NCBI RefSeq assembly: GCF_900105245.1
Contig: NZ_FNSZ01000001.1
Span: 992,001 to 1,056,000 of the forward strand
Length of the DNA stretch: 64,000 bases
DNA from: Streptomyces sp. 1222.5
GTDB lineage: Bacteria; Actinomycetota; Actinomycetes; Streptomycetales; Streptomycetaceae
Direction of reading: 5' to 3'
A program made the translations under genes and the position numbers. Below are positions 52,685 through 60,925 of the stretch, in pieces. Below the pieces are notes generated by a model. The model was not told the origin of the DNA, did not search any database, and saw only the letters and a list, made by a program, of their open reading frames with translations. How positions within the stretch are numbered: the stretch's first letter is position 1; every line of letters starts with the position of its first letter.

Positions 52685-53059
52685 ATGGCGAACGTGGAAG
52701 TGGCACTCAAGGAAATGATGACCGGGATCGAGGGGGCGCTGGGGGCCGCCGTGGTGGATTACACCAGCGGCATGGCCCTCGGCACTCTGGGTGGGGGCAA
52801 GGGCCTGGACCTGGAGGTCGCCGCGGCCGGCAACACCGACGTGATCCGTGCCAAGGTGCGCACCATGGAACACCTCGGCCTGCAGAGCCAGATCGAGGAC
52901 ATCCTGATCACGCTGGGCCAGCAGTACCACCTCATCCGGCTGGTGACCGGCCGGAACGGCAACGGCCTGTTCCTCTATCTCGTGATCGACAAGGAGCGTT
53001 CCAACCTGGCGATGGCCCGCCACCAACTCAAGCGCATCGAAGAACAACTCGAGGTCTAG
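52685..53059 (+). CDS. Roadblock/LC7-type protein
   Basis: A 124-residue protein of the roadblock/LC7 fold: [20 protein letters not shown], then [20 protein letters not shown], and [20 protein letters not shown]. Such proteins regulate small Ras-like GTPases; in Streptomyces they usually occur in conservon (cvn) operons with a kinase, a DUF742 protein and a GTPase. None of these partners is adjacent here, so it is an orphan roadblock. GGAGG lies ahead of the ATG. Confidence 0.85.
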   Translation: MANVEVALKEMMTGIEGALGAAVVDYTSGMALGTLGGGKGLDLEVAAAGNTDVIRAKVRTMEHLGLQSQIEDILITLGQQYHLIRLVTGRNGNGLFLYLVIDKERSNLAMARHQLKRIEEQLEV

Positions 53060-53094
53060 ACGTTCTCCGAACCGGGCTGACGCATGCCCATGAA

Positions 53095-53110
53095 TTGAAG
53101 AATTCTTCAA
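53095..53110. promoter_or_regulatory. ArsR-type operator
   Basis: TTGAAGAATTCTTCAA is a perfect 16-bp palindrome of the type bound by ArsR/SmtB repressors (their sites centre on such TTGAA/TTCAA arms). It lies about 140 bases upstream of the arsR gene, just before a short leader with a ribosome site. Confidence 0.85.
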
Positions 53111-53137
53111 GTCATCACATGGAGAGGACGACAATTC

Positions 53138-53170
53138 ATGAACGAGAGCTGCCCTGACCGAGAAAGATGA
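53138..53170 (+). CDS. Possible leader peptide (MNESCPDRER)
   Basis: A 10-codon open frame starts at ATG 53138, 10 bases after GGAGAGG, and stops at 53168-53170, 11 bases before the left arm of a 16-bp hairpin in the arsR leader. Size and position suggest a leader peptide whose translation could influence the hairpin. It contains one cysteine codon. No direct evidence that it is made. Confidence 0.3.
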   Translation: MNESCPDRER

Positions 53171-53181
53171 ACAGGCATGAC

Positions 53182-53221
53182 TCACGGCGCGGCGGCGCCC
53201 CGAGCCGCCGCCGCGCCGTGA
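53182..53221 (+). terminator. Attenuator-like hairpin in the arsR leader
   Basis: TCACGGCGCGGCGGCG (53182-53197) pairs perfectly with CGCCGCCGCGCCGTGA (53206-53221) around an 8-base loop: a 16-bp GC-rich stem without a T-tract. It lies after the ArsR operator and 27 bases before the arsR start. It may end transcription from the roadblock gene or attenuate arsR. Confidence 0.65.
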
Positions 53222-53248
53222 GAGGCCACCGAGAGGCAGGAAGAGCGC

Positions 53249-53635
53249 ATGCAGGTCCCTCTTTACCAAGCCAAGGCAGAGTTCTTCCGTATGCTCGGGC
53301 ACCCCACACGCATCAGGGTCCTGGAGCTGCTGCAACACGGCCCGGTCCCGGTACGCGACTTGCTCGCCGACATCGAGATCGAGCCCTCCAGCCTCTCGCA
53401 ACAGCTCGCCGTGCTGCGCCGCGCCGGCATCGTCGTATCCATACGCGAAGGCTCCACCGTCAGGTACGCCCTCGCCGGCGGTGACGTGGCCGAACTGCTG
53501 CGCGCCGCCCGCCGCATCCTGACCGAGCTGCTCGCCGGGCGGAACGAACTCCTGGCGGAACTACAGCAGTCCGACACTCCCCCGCCGCGCGTGCCGGCGG
53601 CCGACGAACCCTCCGTGGCGAGCAGCACCCGCTGA
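53249..53635 (+). CDS. ArsR family metal/redox-type repressor
   Basis: A 128-residue winged-helix repressor (MQVPLYQAKAEFFRMLGHPT, then RIRVLELLQHGPVPVRDLLA and IEPSSLSQQLAVLRRAGIVV). GGAAGAG precedes the ATG. It lacks the alpha-3 C-V-C motif of arsenic sensors and has no cysteine, so it probably senses something other than As(III). It is preceded by a perfect ArsR-type operator and a leader hairpin, suggesting autoregulation. No target gene such as a transporter follows. Confidence 0.92.
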   Translation: MQVPLYQAKAEFFRMLGHPTRIRVLELLQHGPVPVRDLLADIEIEPSSLSQQLAVLRRAGIVVSIREGSTVRYALAGGDVAELLRAARRILTELLAGRNELLAELQQSDTPPPRVPAADEPSVASSTR

Positions 53636-53660
53636 AACCCCTTCATCACCGTCCCCGGCG

Positions 53661-54149
53661 GTGTGGCACGATCTCCGTGTGGAGTGGGCGACTCTCGTAG
53701 GGACGGCCCTCGGAGCGGTGCTCGGGGTCGGGGCGACGCTGATGGGCGAGCACCTGCGCTGGCGACGGACCGTCAGGGACAGCAGGCTGCGCACCCGCCG
53801 GACCATGTACGCGGACTGCCTGGTCGCGCTTCGCCGAGCCCATGAGGCCATGCGGCTGGCCGCCGACGAGGAACACACGGATCCGCAGATCAGGGCGGCC
53901 AGGATCCGGCAGGCGTTCCAGGCGTCGGGGTGCGACGAGGCGCGGGAGCGGCTCGTCCTGACGGCGGCCGCGGAGGTGGGTGAGGCCATAGACGCCTCGT
54001 ACCACTCCCTGCGCCAGGTACGCGAAACGCTGGCGTCCGGGTACACGTTGACGTCCGACGAGTACCACACCGCCAGGCAGGCCCATGGTGACGCGACCCG
54101 GGCGGCCCGTACGGTGCTCCGCGAGGACCTGGCCGCCCTGGAGGCCTGA
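53661..54149 (+). CDS. Hypothetical membrane-anchored protein
   Basis: A 162-residue protein from GTG 53661 or the in-frame GTG 53679 (VEWATLVGTALGAVLGVGAT); neither has a good ribosome site. A single N-terminal membrane helix (ATLVGTALGAVLGVGATLMG) is followed by a long helical cytoplasmic part (RTRRTMYADCLVALRRAHEA, REDLAALEA at the end). It resembles a common actinobacterial family of small proteins of unknown role. It converges on the ABM gene, with a terminator hairpin between. Confidence 0.65.
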   Translation: MWHDLRVEWATLVGTALGAVLGVGATLMGEHLRWRRTVRDSRLRTRRTMYADCLVALRRAHEAMRLAADEEHTDPQIRAARIRQAFQASGCDEARERLVLTAAAEVGEAIDASYHSLRQVRETLASGYTLTSDEYHTARQAHGDATRAARTVLREDLAALEA

Positions 54150-54150
54150 A

Positions 54151-54171
54151 CCGGCCCCGGACAGGGGCCGG
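54151..54171. terminator. Bidirectional terminator hairpin
   Basis: CCGGCCCC-GGACA-GGGGCCGG, a perfect 8-bp stem with a 5-base loop, lies in the 38-bp gap between two converging genes. Confidence 0.65.
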
Positions 54172-54187
54172 CGGGCGCCGGCAGGAC

Positions 54188-54520
54188 TCAGCGGGACGTG
54201 GGCACGGCCATCTCGCCCAACTCCGACCAGTCGTCCTGGGGGACGGTCACGTTGACGATCCTCGGGGTCTCGGCGAGATAGGACGGCAGGGTCGCGCACG
54301 CCGTGGCGAAGTGCTCGGTGCCGACGTGGGCGGCGCCGGCCTCGTCGTCGCGGAACGCTTCGGTCAGCACGTACTCGTCGGAGTCGTCGAGGCTGCGCGA
54401 CCAGTCGAACCACAGGCACCCCGGTTCGCCGCGCGTGGCCTCCGTGAAGGCACGGGTGAGCTCGGGCCAGTCGTCCGCGTGCTGGGGCAGGACACGGAAG
54501 CGGGCGGTGATGAAGATCAT
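54188..54520 (-). CDS. Antibiotic biosynthesis monooxygenase (ABM) fold protein
   Basis: A 110-residue ferredoxin-fold protein from ATG 54520 (MIFITARFRVLPQHADDWPE), with GGGAAAG upstream. Conserved parts are EPGCLWFDWSRSLDDSDEYV, then LTEAFRDDEAGAAHVGTEHF. The family includes heme- and quinone-directed monooxygenases and many uncharacterised members. The upstream frame to 54613 has no ribosome site. Confidence 0.87.
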   Translation of the reverse strand: MIFITARFRVLPQHADDWPELTRAFTEATRGEPGCLWFDWSRSLDDSDEYVLTEAFRDDEAGAAHVGTEHFATACATLPSYLAETPRIVNVTVPQDDWSELGEMAVPTSR

Positions 54521-54615
54521 GGGCTTTCCCGGTCTGTCGTGGCTGACCGGCGGGGGGCGCTCCGCCCCCGCCGGCCGGCGGTCGTCCCCGTTCAGGGGCA
54601 AGGTCAGGGTCAAGA

Positions 54616-54905
54616 TCAGGGTACGAGAATGGCGCGCCCGCGGACTCGTCCGGCGTCGAGGTCGTCCAGCGCGTCCTGGAACCGGTCGAGCGGGTAGGAC
54701 GTGGTGTGCAGCCGTACCTCGTCCTTGGCCGCGAGGACCATCAGCTCGCTCAGGTCGTTGTACGAGCCGACGAGGTTGCCGATGAAGTTGATCTCGGCGG
54801 AGATGATGTCGATGGTGGGCACGTCGATGTTCTCGCCGTAACCGACGACGTGGTAGTCACCGGCCCTGCGGAGCATGCGTACGCCGTCCCGGGTCGCGCC
54901 TCCCT
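54616..54905 (-). pseudogene. C-terminal fragment of a zinc alcohol dehydrogenase
   Basis: About 95 residues of an AdhP-like dehydrogenase C-terminus: GATRDGVRMLRRAGDYHVVG, then YGENIDVPTIDIISAEINFI, then TSYPLDRFQDALDDLDAGRV and the end RGRAILVP. The N-terminal 240 or so residues, including both zinc sites, are missing. It adjoins, head to head, the relic of an AcoR-type regulator. A dead gene. Confidence 0.85.
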
Positions 54906-54951
54906 CGTCGCATGAGGCGGGCAGCCCTCTCATTGTCTCACTTCGAGACAT

Positions 54952-55990
54952 ACCGGCAGGGGGGAAATCCCGGCGGACGGAGCTAGCCTGGCCGGACCAT
55001 CAGCACACGGGCTCGTCGTCGCGGGCAGCGTCAACCTCACGACCTGGTCCGAGGCGCCCTCGACGCTGCTGCCGCGCACTGGCGCAGTCCGCCGCGGGGA
55101 ACACGTCGGCCCTGATGCTGGCGCCTACCACCGGCCGCAGGCCGCGTCCCGCCCACCGGGGCGAGGTGTTCCGGTGTTCGCGGGCCGCGTCCAGGAGCAG
55201 GAGGAGCTTCCTCCGCTGTCCGGGCGCTGGACCGGGGCCGTCGCCGAGGCCCGCACCGCCATGGCCCGCGGCGGGCTGGTCGCCGTGGTGGGCGAGGCGG
55301 GGTCGGGCAAGGCTCTCCTGGCGTCCGGGGCCCGACGGCGGATCAAGCCGAGGGAACGGGGGCGAGGACATCGGCGCCTGGATGACGATGTGGACGCCGG
55401 AGCCGGGCAGGGACGACGCCTGTGTCATCGCGGCCGACGTCCACACGCTGCCCGCGTGGGCGGCCGAGGACCTGGCCCGGTGCCTCGTCGACGGCCCGCG
55501 GAGCCACGCCGCGGGGGCCGGGCAGCAGCCGTACCCGGCCGTCCTCACCGCCGAGGACTACGCAGCCGTCCCGGAGGTGCTCCGAGCGCGCGTCTCGGGC
55601 GTGGTCGAGGCGCCGGCGTTGCGGTCGCGCCCGGAGGACGTCATGCCCCTGGCGCACCACTTCGCCCGCGACCACCGCGGGCGCCCCGTCATGTTCATGC
55701 TGGCGGCGGCGCCGGCGCTTGACGGACTATCACTGGCCGGAGAGCACCCGGCAGCTCCGGCGCATCGTGCGGGACGCCGTCTCGCGCACCGATCTGGTGG
55801 ACGTCCGGCACCTTCCCGGGTTGTTGTTCGCGGGCACGTCCCGTCGGCTCAGCCGGATGCAGACCATCGAGCGGGGCGAGATCGTACGGTGCCTCACCGC
55901 GCCCGGCACGTCGGTGGCCCAGGCGGCCGAAGCGCTGGGGATGAGCCGAGCGACCGTCTACCGCAAGACGCCCAGTACGGCATCGCCGTC
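54952..55990 (+). pseudogene. AcoR-type GAF/AAA/Fis regulator, decayed
   Basis: Pieces in at least three frames: GRVQEQEELPPLSGRWTGAV then VAVVGEAGSGKALLASGARR with IKPRER; DIGAWMTMWTPEPGRDD and ADVHTLPAWAAEDLARCLVD with RPEDVMPLAHHFARDHRGRP; and YHWPESTRQLRRIVRDAVSR, with the C-terminal Fis helix-turn-helix VAQAAEALGMSRATVYRK. Relatives have over 500 residues and often lie beside alcohol dehydrogenase genes, as here. At least two frameshifts (near 55360 and 55720) break it. Confidence 0.75.
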
Positions 55991-56080
55991 CCCGCCCGGG
56001 GCCGACGGTCCGCGGGGTCCTGACGGCCCCGGCGCCCGCTGCCGTGTGGACCGATCGCCGCCCTGTCCGGCGTGCGGCCG

Positions 56081-56695
56081 CTACCGCACCCGCGTCCCCT
56101 TCAGGGTTCGCGCGTGGTTCATGAAGGCCGTCAGTCCGACCTCGAAGGCACGGTCGGCCCGGCCGTCGCCCACCGCGGCGAGCGCCTCCGCGAGGCGGGG
56201 GGTCGGGGTGCCGTCCGCCAGCTCCCACATCGTCTCGGGAGCGGCGAGGTCGAGGGCCGAGCCCAGCACCAGGTTCTCCAGGGCGATGATCAACGGCATG
56301 ATCCCGGCGCGGTCGAACCCGGCCTCCAGCAGGAGGCTCACGGCACGCTCGTACTGTTCCAGGACCCGGGGTGCGCGTACCGGTGAGGTCATGAGCATCG
56401 GGATCACCCGGGGGTGGGCGGCGAACGCGGCGCGGTAGGAGCGGGCCCAGGCCTCCAGGGCCGTGTCCCAGGGATCGAGGTCGAGGGTGCCCGGGTCCAT
56501 CGCCTCGCAGATCCGCTCCCGCAGCAGCTCGACTATGCCGTCACGGCCGTCCACATGGTGGTACACCGAGCCGGTCTGCGCCCCGAGCCGCCGGGCGATC
56601 GCGGGGACGCTGAAGTCACCGGTCTCGTCGATCAGTCGCAGCGCGGTCGTGGTGATGCGCTCGCGGTCGAGGAGCGGTGTGCGCGGCCGTCCCAT
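56081..56695 (-). CDS. TetR/AcrR family transcriptional regulator
   Basis: A 204-residue regulator from ATG 56695 (MGRPRTPLLDRERITTTALR). The recognition region is FSVPAIARRLGAQTGSVYHH, and the C-terminal ligand domain is of the TetR_C_11-like type. It is divergent from an amino acid permease gene; an 8-bp-arm inverted repeat lies in the intergenic region and is its likely operator. It probably represses the permease-amidohydrolase operon until an uptake substrate or breakdown product appears. Confidence 0.93.
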   Translation of the reverse strand: MGRPRTPLLDRERITTTALRLIDETGDFSVPAIARRLGAQTGSVYHHVDGRDGIVELLRERICEAMDPGTLDLDPWDTALEAWARSYRAAFAAHPRVIPMLMTSPVRAPRVLEQYERAVSLLLEAGFDRAGIMPLIIALENLVLGSALDLAAPETMWELADGTPTPRLAEALAAVGDGRADRAFEVGLTAFMNHARTLKGTRVR

Positions 56696-56747
56696 GGTCA
56701 GCGTTCTCCCTGAGGTCTTCCCGGATGCCCTACGGCAGGTTACATTG

Positions 56748-56774
56748 CGTAAACCGAAAGCCTTTAGGTTTACG
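56748..56774. promoter_or_regulatory. TetR-type operator before the permease operon
   Basis: CGTAAACC (56748-56755) and GGTTTACG (56767-56774) are perfect arms with an 11-base spacer, in the 222-bp region between the divergent TetR and permease genes. It is AT-rich compared with its surroundings. Probable operator of the adjacent TetR protein. Confidence 0.75.
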
Positions 56775-56917
56775 GCTCCGGGCGCCCGCCATCCCCTCGT
56801 GCTCCCGACGGACGCCGGCCCGGACGGATCATCTCCGCCCCGCCCGCCGGTGCCCTCCGCAACCGGCCGCCCCACCTCCGGGACCCCGTCCCTCCGCCGC
56901 CAGAAGGGCTCCCCCGC

Positions 56918-58423
56918 ATGTCCGTGACCACCTCCGAGCCACCGGAGCAGAGAGCGCCCCGCGACGCGACCACCCTCCGGTCCGGTTCCCTCGGCACCGC
57001 CGACATCGCCTTCTTCGTCGTCTCCGCCGCCGCGCCGCTGACCGTCATGGCCGGCGTCGCCCCGCTCGCGATCCTGCTGGGCGGGATCGGCGCGCCCGTC
57101 GGATACCTCCTCGCCGGCCTGACCCTCGCGGTCTTCGCCGTCGGCTTCACCACCATGAGCCGCCACGTCACCAGCGGCGGCGCCTTCTACGCCTTCATCA
57201 CCCGGGGCCTCGGCCGCCCCGTCGGCATCGGCGCCGCCCTGCTGGCGCTGATCGGCTACAACGGCATGGAGATCGGCGTCTACGGCCTCCTCGCCACCAC
57301 CACCCGGGACACCCTGCACTCCCTCGTCGGCGCCGACGTGCCCTGGCTGCCCGTGTCGCTGGCCGGACTGGTGCTGATCGGCTACGGCGGCTACCGGTCC
57401 ATCGACTTCGGCGCCAAGCTGCTCGGCATCCTGCTCGTCGCCGAGACCGGAATACTCGTCCTCCTCGCCGGCGGGGTCCTGCTGAAGGGCGGCGCACACG
57501 GGCTGTCCCTCGCCTCGCTCGCCCCGGCGCACGTGTTCGTGCCCGGCACGGCCGCCGTACTGGCCTTCGCCTTCGCCGCGTTCACCGGCTTCGAGTCGAC
57601 CGTCATCTACCGCCGTGAGGCCCGTGACCCGGAGCGCACGGTCCCCCGCGCCACCTATGCGGCGGTCGGATTCCTCGGCATGTTCTACGCGTTCGTGGTC
57701 TGGATCGCCGTCCAGGCGTTCGGCGACGACCAGGTCGTACGCACCGCGGGGAAGGATCCGGCCGGACTGTTCTTCACCGCGATCACCACCTATGTGGGCG
57801 GCTGGGCCGCCGACCTGATGCACCTCTTCATCGTCACCAGCGTCATCGCCTCCCTGCTGGCCTTCCACAACGCCATCAACCGCTACGCCCTCGCCCTGGC
57901 CGAGGAGGGCGTGCTCCCGCGCCGGCTCGGCCGCGTCCACGGCCGCCACCGCTCCCCGTACGTCGCGGGCGTCGCCCAGACCGTTCTCGGTGCGCTGGTC
58001 GTCCTGGCCTTCTGGGCCGCGGACGCCGACCCTTACCAGCAGCTGCTGCTGTGGGTGAACACGCCCGGGATGATCGGTCTGCTGGTGCTGCAACTGCTCG
58101 CCGCGATCGCCGTGCCCTGCTACTTCCGCCGGGTGCGGCACACGGAGGGCGCCCTGCGCACGGTCGTGGCGCCGGTCGTCGCCGCCGTACTGCTGGTGAC
58201 CGCGATCGTGCTGGTGGTGACGCACATCGACCTGTTCACCGGCGCGTCCCGGGCGGTGAACACCCTCCTGGTCGTCGTGGCACCGGCCGTCTTCCTCCTC
58301 GGCCTCCCGCTGGCGTGGTGGCTGCGCCGGGCCAGGCCCGACGTCTACGCCGGGTTCGCGGCGGAGCCGGCCGAAGCCGCCGAACCCGCCGGGGCGACCG
58401 CGCCCCCCGTGTCCGCGAACTGA
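56918..58423 (+). CDS. APC family amino acid / amine permease
   Basis: A 501-residue, about 12-helix permease (MSVTTSEPPEQRAPRDATTL). Family marks: SLGTADIAFFVVSAAAPLTV in TM1 and FAFAAFTGFESTVIYRREAR in TM6. The first 20 residues and last 35 (AEPAEAAEPAGATAPPVSAN) are soluble tails. It is followed 34 bases later by an amidohydrolase, so the two probably form an operon for uptake and hydrolysis of an amide or amine compound, under the divergent TetR regulator. Substrate not readable. Confidence 0.93.
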   Translation: MSVTTSEPPEQRAPRDATTLRSGSLGTADIAFFVVSAAAPLTVMAGVAPLAILLGGIGAPVGYLLAGLTLAVFAVGFTTMSRHVTSGGAFYAFITRGLGRPVGIGAALLALIGYNGMEIGVYGLLATTTRDTLHSLVGADVPWLPVSLAGLVLIGYGGYRSIDFGAKLLGILLVAETGILVLLAGGVLLKGGAHGLSLASLAPAHVFVPGTAAVLAFAFAAFTGFESTVIYRREARDPERTVPRATYAAVGFLGMFYAFVVWIAVQAFGDDQVVRTAGKDPAGLFFTAITTYVGGWAADLMHLFIVTSVIASLLAFHNAINRYALALAEEGVLPRRLGRVHGRHRSPYVAGVAQTVLGALVVLAFWAADADPYQQLLLWVNTPGMIGLLVLQLLAAIAVPCYFRRVRHTEGALRTVVAPVVAAVLLVTAIVLVVTHIDLFTGASRAVNTLLVVVAPAVFLLGLPLAWWLRRARPDVYAGFAAEPAEAAEPAGATAPPVSAN

Positions 58424-58457
58424 CCCAACGCCCCTTTTCCGTACAGGAGTCGCCCCC

Positions 58458-60029
58458 ATGCCCGCTGCCGACCTCATCCTCGCCGGCGCCCACGTCCGCA
58501 CCCTCGATCCCGGCCGGCCCACCGCCTCAGCCGTCGCCGTGCGCGACGGTGTGATCGCCGCGGTCGGCGAGGCGGCCGACGTCCGGGACTGGCGGGGCCC
58601 CGGCACCGAGGTCGTCGACCTGCACGGCGCGCACCTCGTGCCGGGCCTCGTCGACTCCCACAGCCATCCGGTGTGGGGCCTCGACATGGCGACGGGCACG
58701 GACCTGTCCGGCGTGACGGACCTGGCCGGGCTGCGGGCCGCACTCGCCGGGGCGGAGCGCGTCGAGGGCTGGGTGGTCGGGTACGGCCTGGACCACAACG
58801 CGTTCGAGGGCCGTCCCGTCCACCACGAACTGGTGGCGGACGTACTCGGCGACACCCCGGCCTTCCTGCGGCTCTACGACGGCCACTCCGCCCTCGCCGA
58901 CGGCGCGGCGCTGGCAGCGGCTGGGGTGACCGGCCCGCGCGCCTTCGCGCAGCGCGCGGAGGTGGTGTGCGACGCCGCCGGCCGGCCCACCGGCCATCTG
59001 GTCGAGCACGCCGCGATGGAACTGGTGGCGGACGTCGTACCCCGGCCCGCGTCCGCGCAACGGCGGGCGCGGCTGCTGGAGTTGCTGTCCGCCATGGCCG
59101 CGACGGGGCTCACCGGAGCCCATGTGATGGACGGCGGGGACCTCGACCTGGTGGCGGAGGTCGCACGGGAGACGGTCCTGCCGCTGCGGCTGCGGTTCGC
59201 GCCCTGGTGCATGCCGGGCGCCGACGGCGACACCCTGCGGGAGCTGATCGAACTCCAGGGCACGGGCGGCAGGCACTGGCTGGTCGGCGGGGTCAAGTTC
59301 TTCATGGACGGCACCGTGGAGGGCGGCACGGCCTGGCTGGAGCACCCCGACTGCCACGGCCGGGGCACGGACGCCTTCTGGCCGGACCCGCGGGCGTACG
59401 CCGAGGCGGTCCGCACCCTGCACGCGGCCGGGGTACGCACCGCCACGCACGCCATCGGGGACGCGGCCGTACGGCACGTCCTGGAGACCGTGGCGTCCCT
59501 GGGGCCCGGTGGCCGCGGGGCGCACCGGATCGAGCACATCGAGACCGCTCCGGACGAACTCCTGTCACATTTCGCCGAGTTGGGCGTGGCGGCCTCCATG
59601 CAGCCGCCGCACACCGGCTACACGCGCGACGACGGCACGGACGAGTGGTCGCGCCGGCTGGGCGGTGACCGTGCCGGACGCGCCTGGCGGCTGCGGGACC
59701 TGCGGGAGGCCGGGGCGACGGTCGCGCTGGGCTCGGACTGGCCGATCGCGCACTACGACGTGCGGGCGGTGCTGGCGACCGCCCACCGGCCGAAGGGGGC
59801 GGCGGCACACCGGCCGGGCCTGACACCGCTGCAGGCGCTGGAGGGCTGCACGACGCACGCGGCGGCCGCCACCGGCGAGTCCGACCGCGCCGGCCGCGTG
59901 GCTCCGGGCTTCCGCGCGGATCTCACCGCGCTGTCCGTCGATCCGGGGCGCGCGTCCGGTGACGAACTGACCGACGCACCGGTGGCGTTGACGGTCACCG
60001 GAGGCCATGTGGTGCACCGGGCGGTCTGA
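58458..60029 (+). CDS. YtcJ-like metal-dependent amidohydrolase
   Basis: A 523-residue amidohydrolase-superfamily enzyme (MPAADLILAGAHVRTLDPGR). Metal ligands: VDSHSHPVWG (H-x-H), GVKFFMDGTVEGGTAWLEHP, THAIGDAAV and HRIEHIE, with a final Asp in ALGSDWPIAHYDVRAVLATA. The YtcJ group hydrolyses N-acyl or cyclic amides. ACAGGAG lies eight bases before the ATG. It follows the permease and probably acts on its substrate. Confidence 0.93.
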   Translation: MPAADLILAGAHVRTLDPGRPTASAVAVRDGVIAAVGEAADVRDWRGPGTEVVDLHGAHLVPGLVDSHSHPVWGLDMATGTDLSGVTDLAGLRAALAGAERVEGWVVGYGLDHNAFEGRPVHHELVADVLGDTPAFLRLYDGHSALADGAALAAAGVTGPRAFAQRAEVVCDAAGRPTGHLVEHAAMELVADVVPRPASAQRRARLLELLSAMAATGLTGAHVMDGGDLDLVAEVARETVLPLRLRFAPWCMPGADGDTLRELIELQGTGGRHWLVGGVKFFMDGTVEGGTAWLEHPDCHGRGTDAFWPDPRAYAEAVRTLHAAGVRTATHAIGDAAVRHVLETVASLGPGGRGAHRIEHIETAPDELLSHFAELGVAASMQPPHTGYTRDDGTDEWSRRLGGDRAGRAWRLRDLREAGATVALGSDWPIAHYDVRAVLATAHRPKGAAAHRPGLTPLQALEGCTTHAAAATGESDRAGRVAPGFRADLTALSVDPGRASGDELTDAPVALTVTGGHVVHRAV

Positions 60030-60151
60030 GGCGGTCCGCCGGCCGAGGGCCCTGTGCGAGAGGCGTCCAGGTGCCGTTGGGCCGCGCCTGACGCCGGACC
60101 TCCGGACGGGACAGGGTGAGGCCTGGCGGCCGGACGGGGCAGACTGGGCGG

Positions 60152-60880
60152 GTGAACGACCTCCGACCAGTCCGTCTGGACCCCGCACCGGAGTGGTACG
60201 GGCGCCTGCGCGTCCGTACCACCGGCCTCTCCCCCGCCCGCTGGCTCACCGAACGCCGTCCCGGTCACGGCGACTTCGGCACGGTGGCGGGCGTGGCCGC
60301 GCCCGGCTTCGCCGGGTACGCGCGGGTCCTGCATCCGGCCGCCCTGAAGGAGCGGCCGGTGCGGTGGGACACCGTGGCAGCCGCGCACGGCACCCGGGTG
60401 ACATCGGGCACGCGGTGGCACGAGGTCGTCGGAATGGACCTCGACCACCGCAACGCCTCCGAGTACGGCCGGCCCGGCGTCTGGGACGAGCACCCGTGGG
60501 AGGGCCCGACCCCGCCGGACGTCGCCGAGGCGCTCATCCCGGTGCTGGCCCGGCACACCCGTACGCCGGAGCACTGCTGGTTCGGGCTGTGGCACGGGTA
60601 CGGCCGCTGGGACTTCGGCGGGCTCCCGGTCTTCGAGACGCCCGGGCGGGACGAGGTGCTGCTCTCCGGCACCCTCGCCGACGCCGTCTCCCCGGTGCGC
60701 ACGGACGAGTTCGCCGAGCTGCCCGACCTGTGGTGGCCCGAGGACCGAGCCTGGTGCCTGGGCGGCGACGTGGACCTGGTCAGCACCTACATCGGCGGCT
60801 CGCCCGCGCTGATCGCCGACCTGCTGGCGACACCGGGACTGGAGGCGCACCCGGTGGCACCGGACGACACCGTCGGCTGA
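60152..60880 (+). CDS. Hypothetical protein
   Basis: A 242-residue soluble protein from GTG 60152 (VNDLRPVRLDPAPEWYGRLR). Aromatic-rich conserved-looking parts include GTRWHEVVGMDLDHRNASEY, CWFGLWHGYGRWDFGGLPVF and DLWWPEDRAWCLGGDVDLVS. It has no catalytic or membrane motif. Similar Streptomyces proteins are uncharacterised. It ends 45 bases before the convergent beta-lactamase stop. Confidence 0.75.
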   Translation: MNDLRPVRLDPAPEWYGRLRVRTTGLSPARWLTERRPGHGDFGTVAGVAAPGFAGYARVLHPAALKERPVRWDTVAAAHGTRVTSGTRWHEVVGMDLDHRNASEYGRPGVWDEHPWEGPTPPDVAEALIPVLARHTRTPEHCWFGLWHGYGRWDFGGLPVFETPGRDEVLLSGTLADAVSPVRTDEFAELPDLWWPEDRAWCLGGDVDLVSTYIGGSPALIADLLATPGLEAHPVAPDDTVG

Positions 60881-60925
60881 GCCGGCCGGCCGCCGGTCCC
60901 GGAGGTGTCGCCCGTCGCCCGCGGG

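Noticed and set aside
56081-58855. A 924-codon minus-strand frame covering TetR and the permease region
   Set aside because: Only the last 204 codons (TetR) are real. The upstream part is antisense to the permease, is low in complexity, and starts without a ribosome site.
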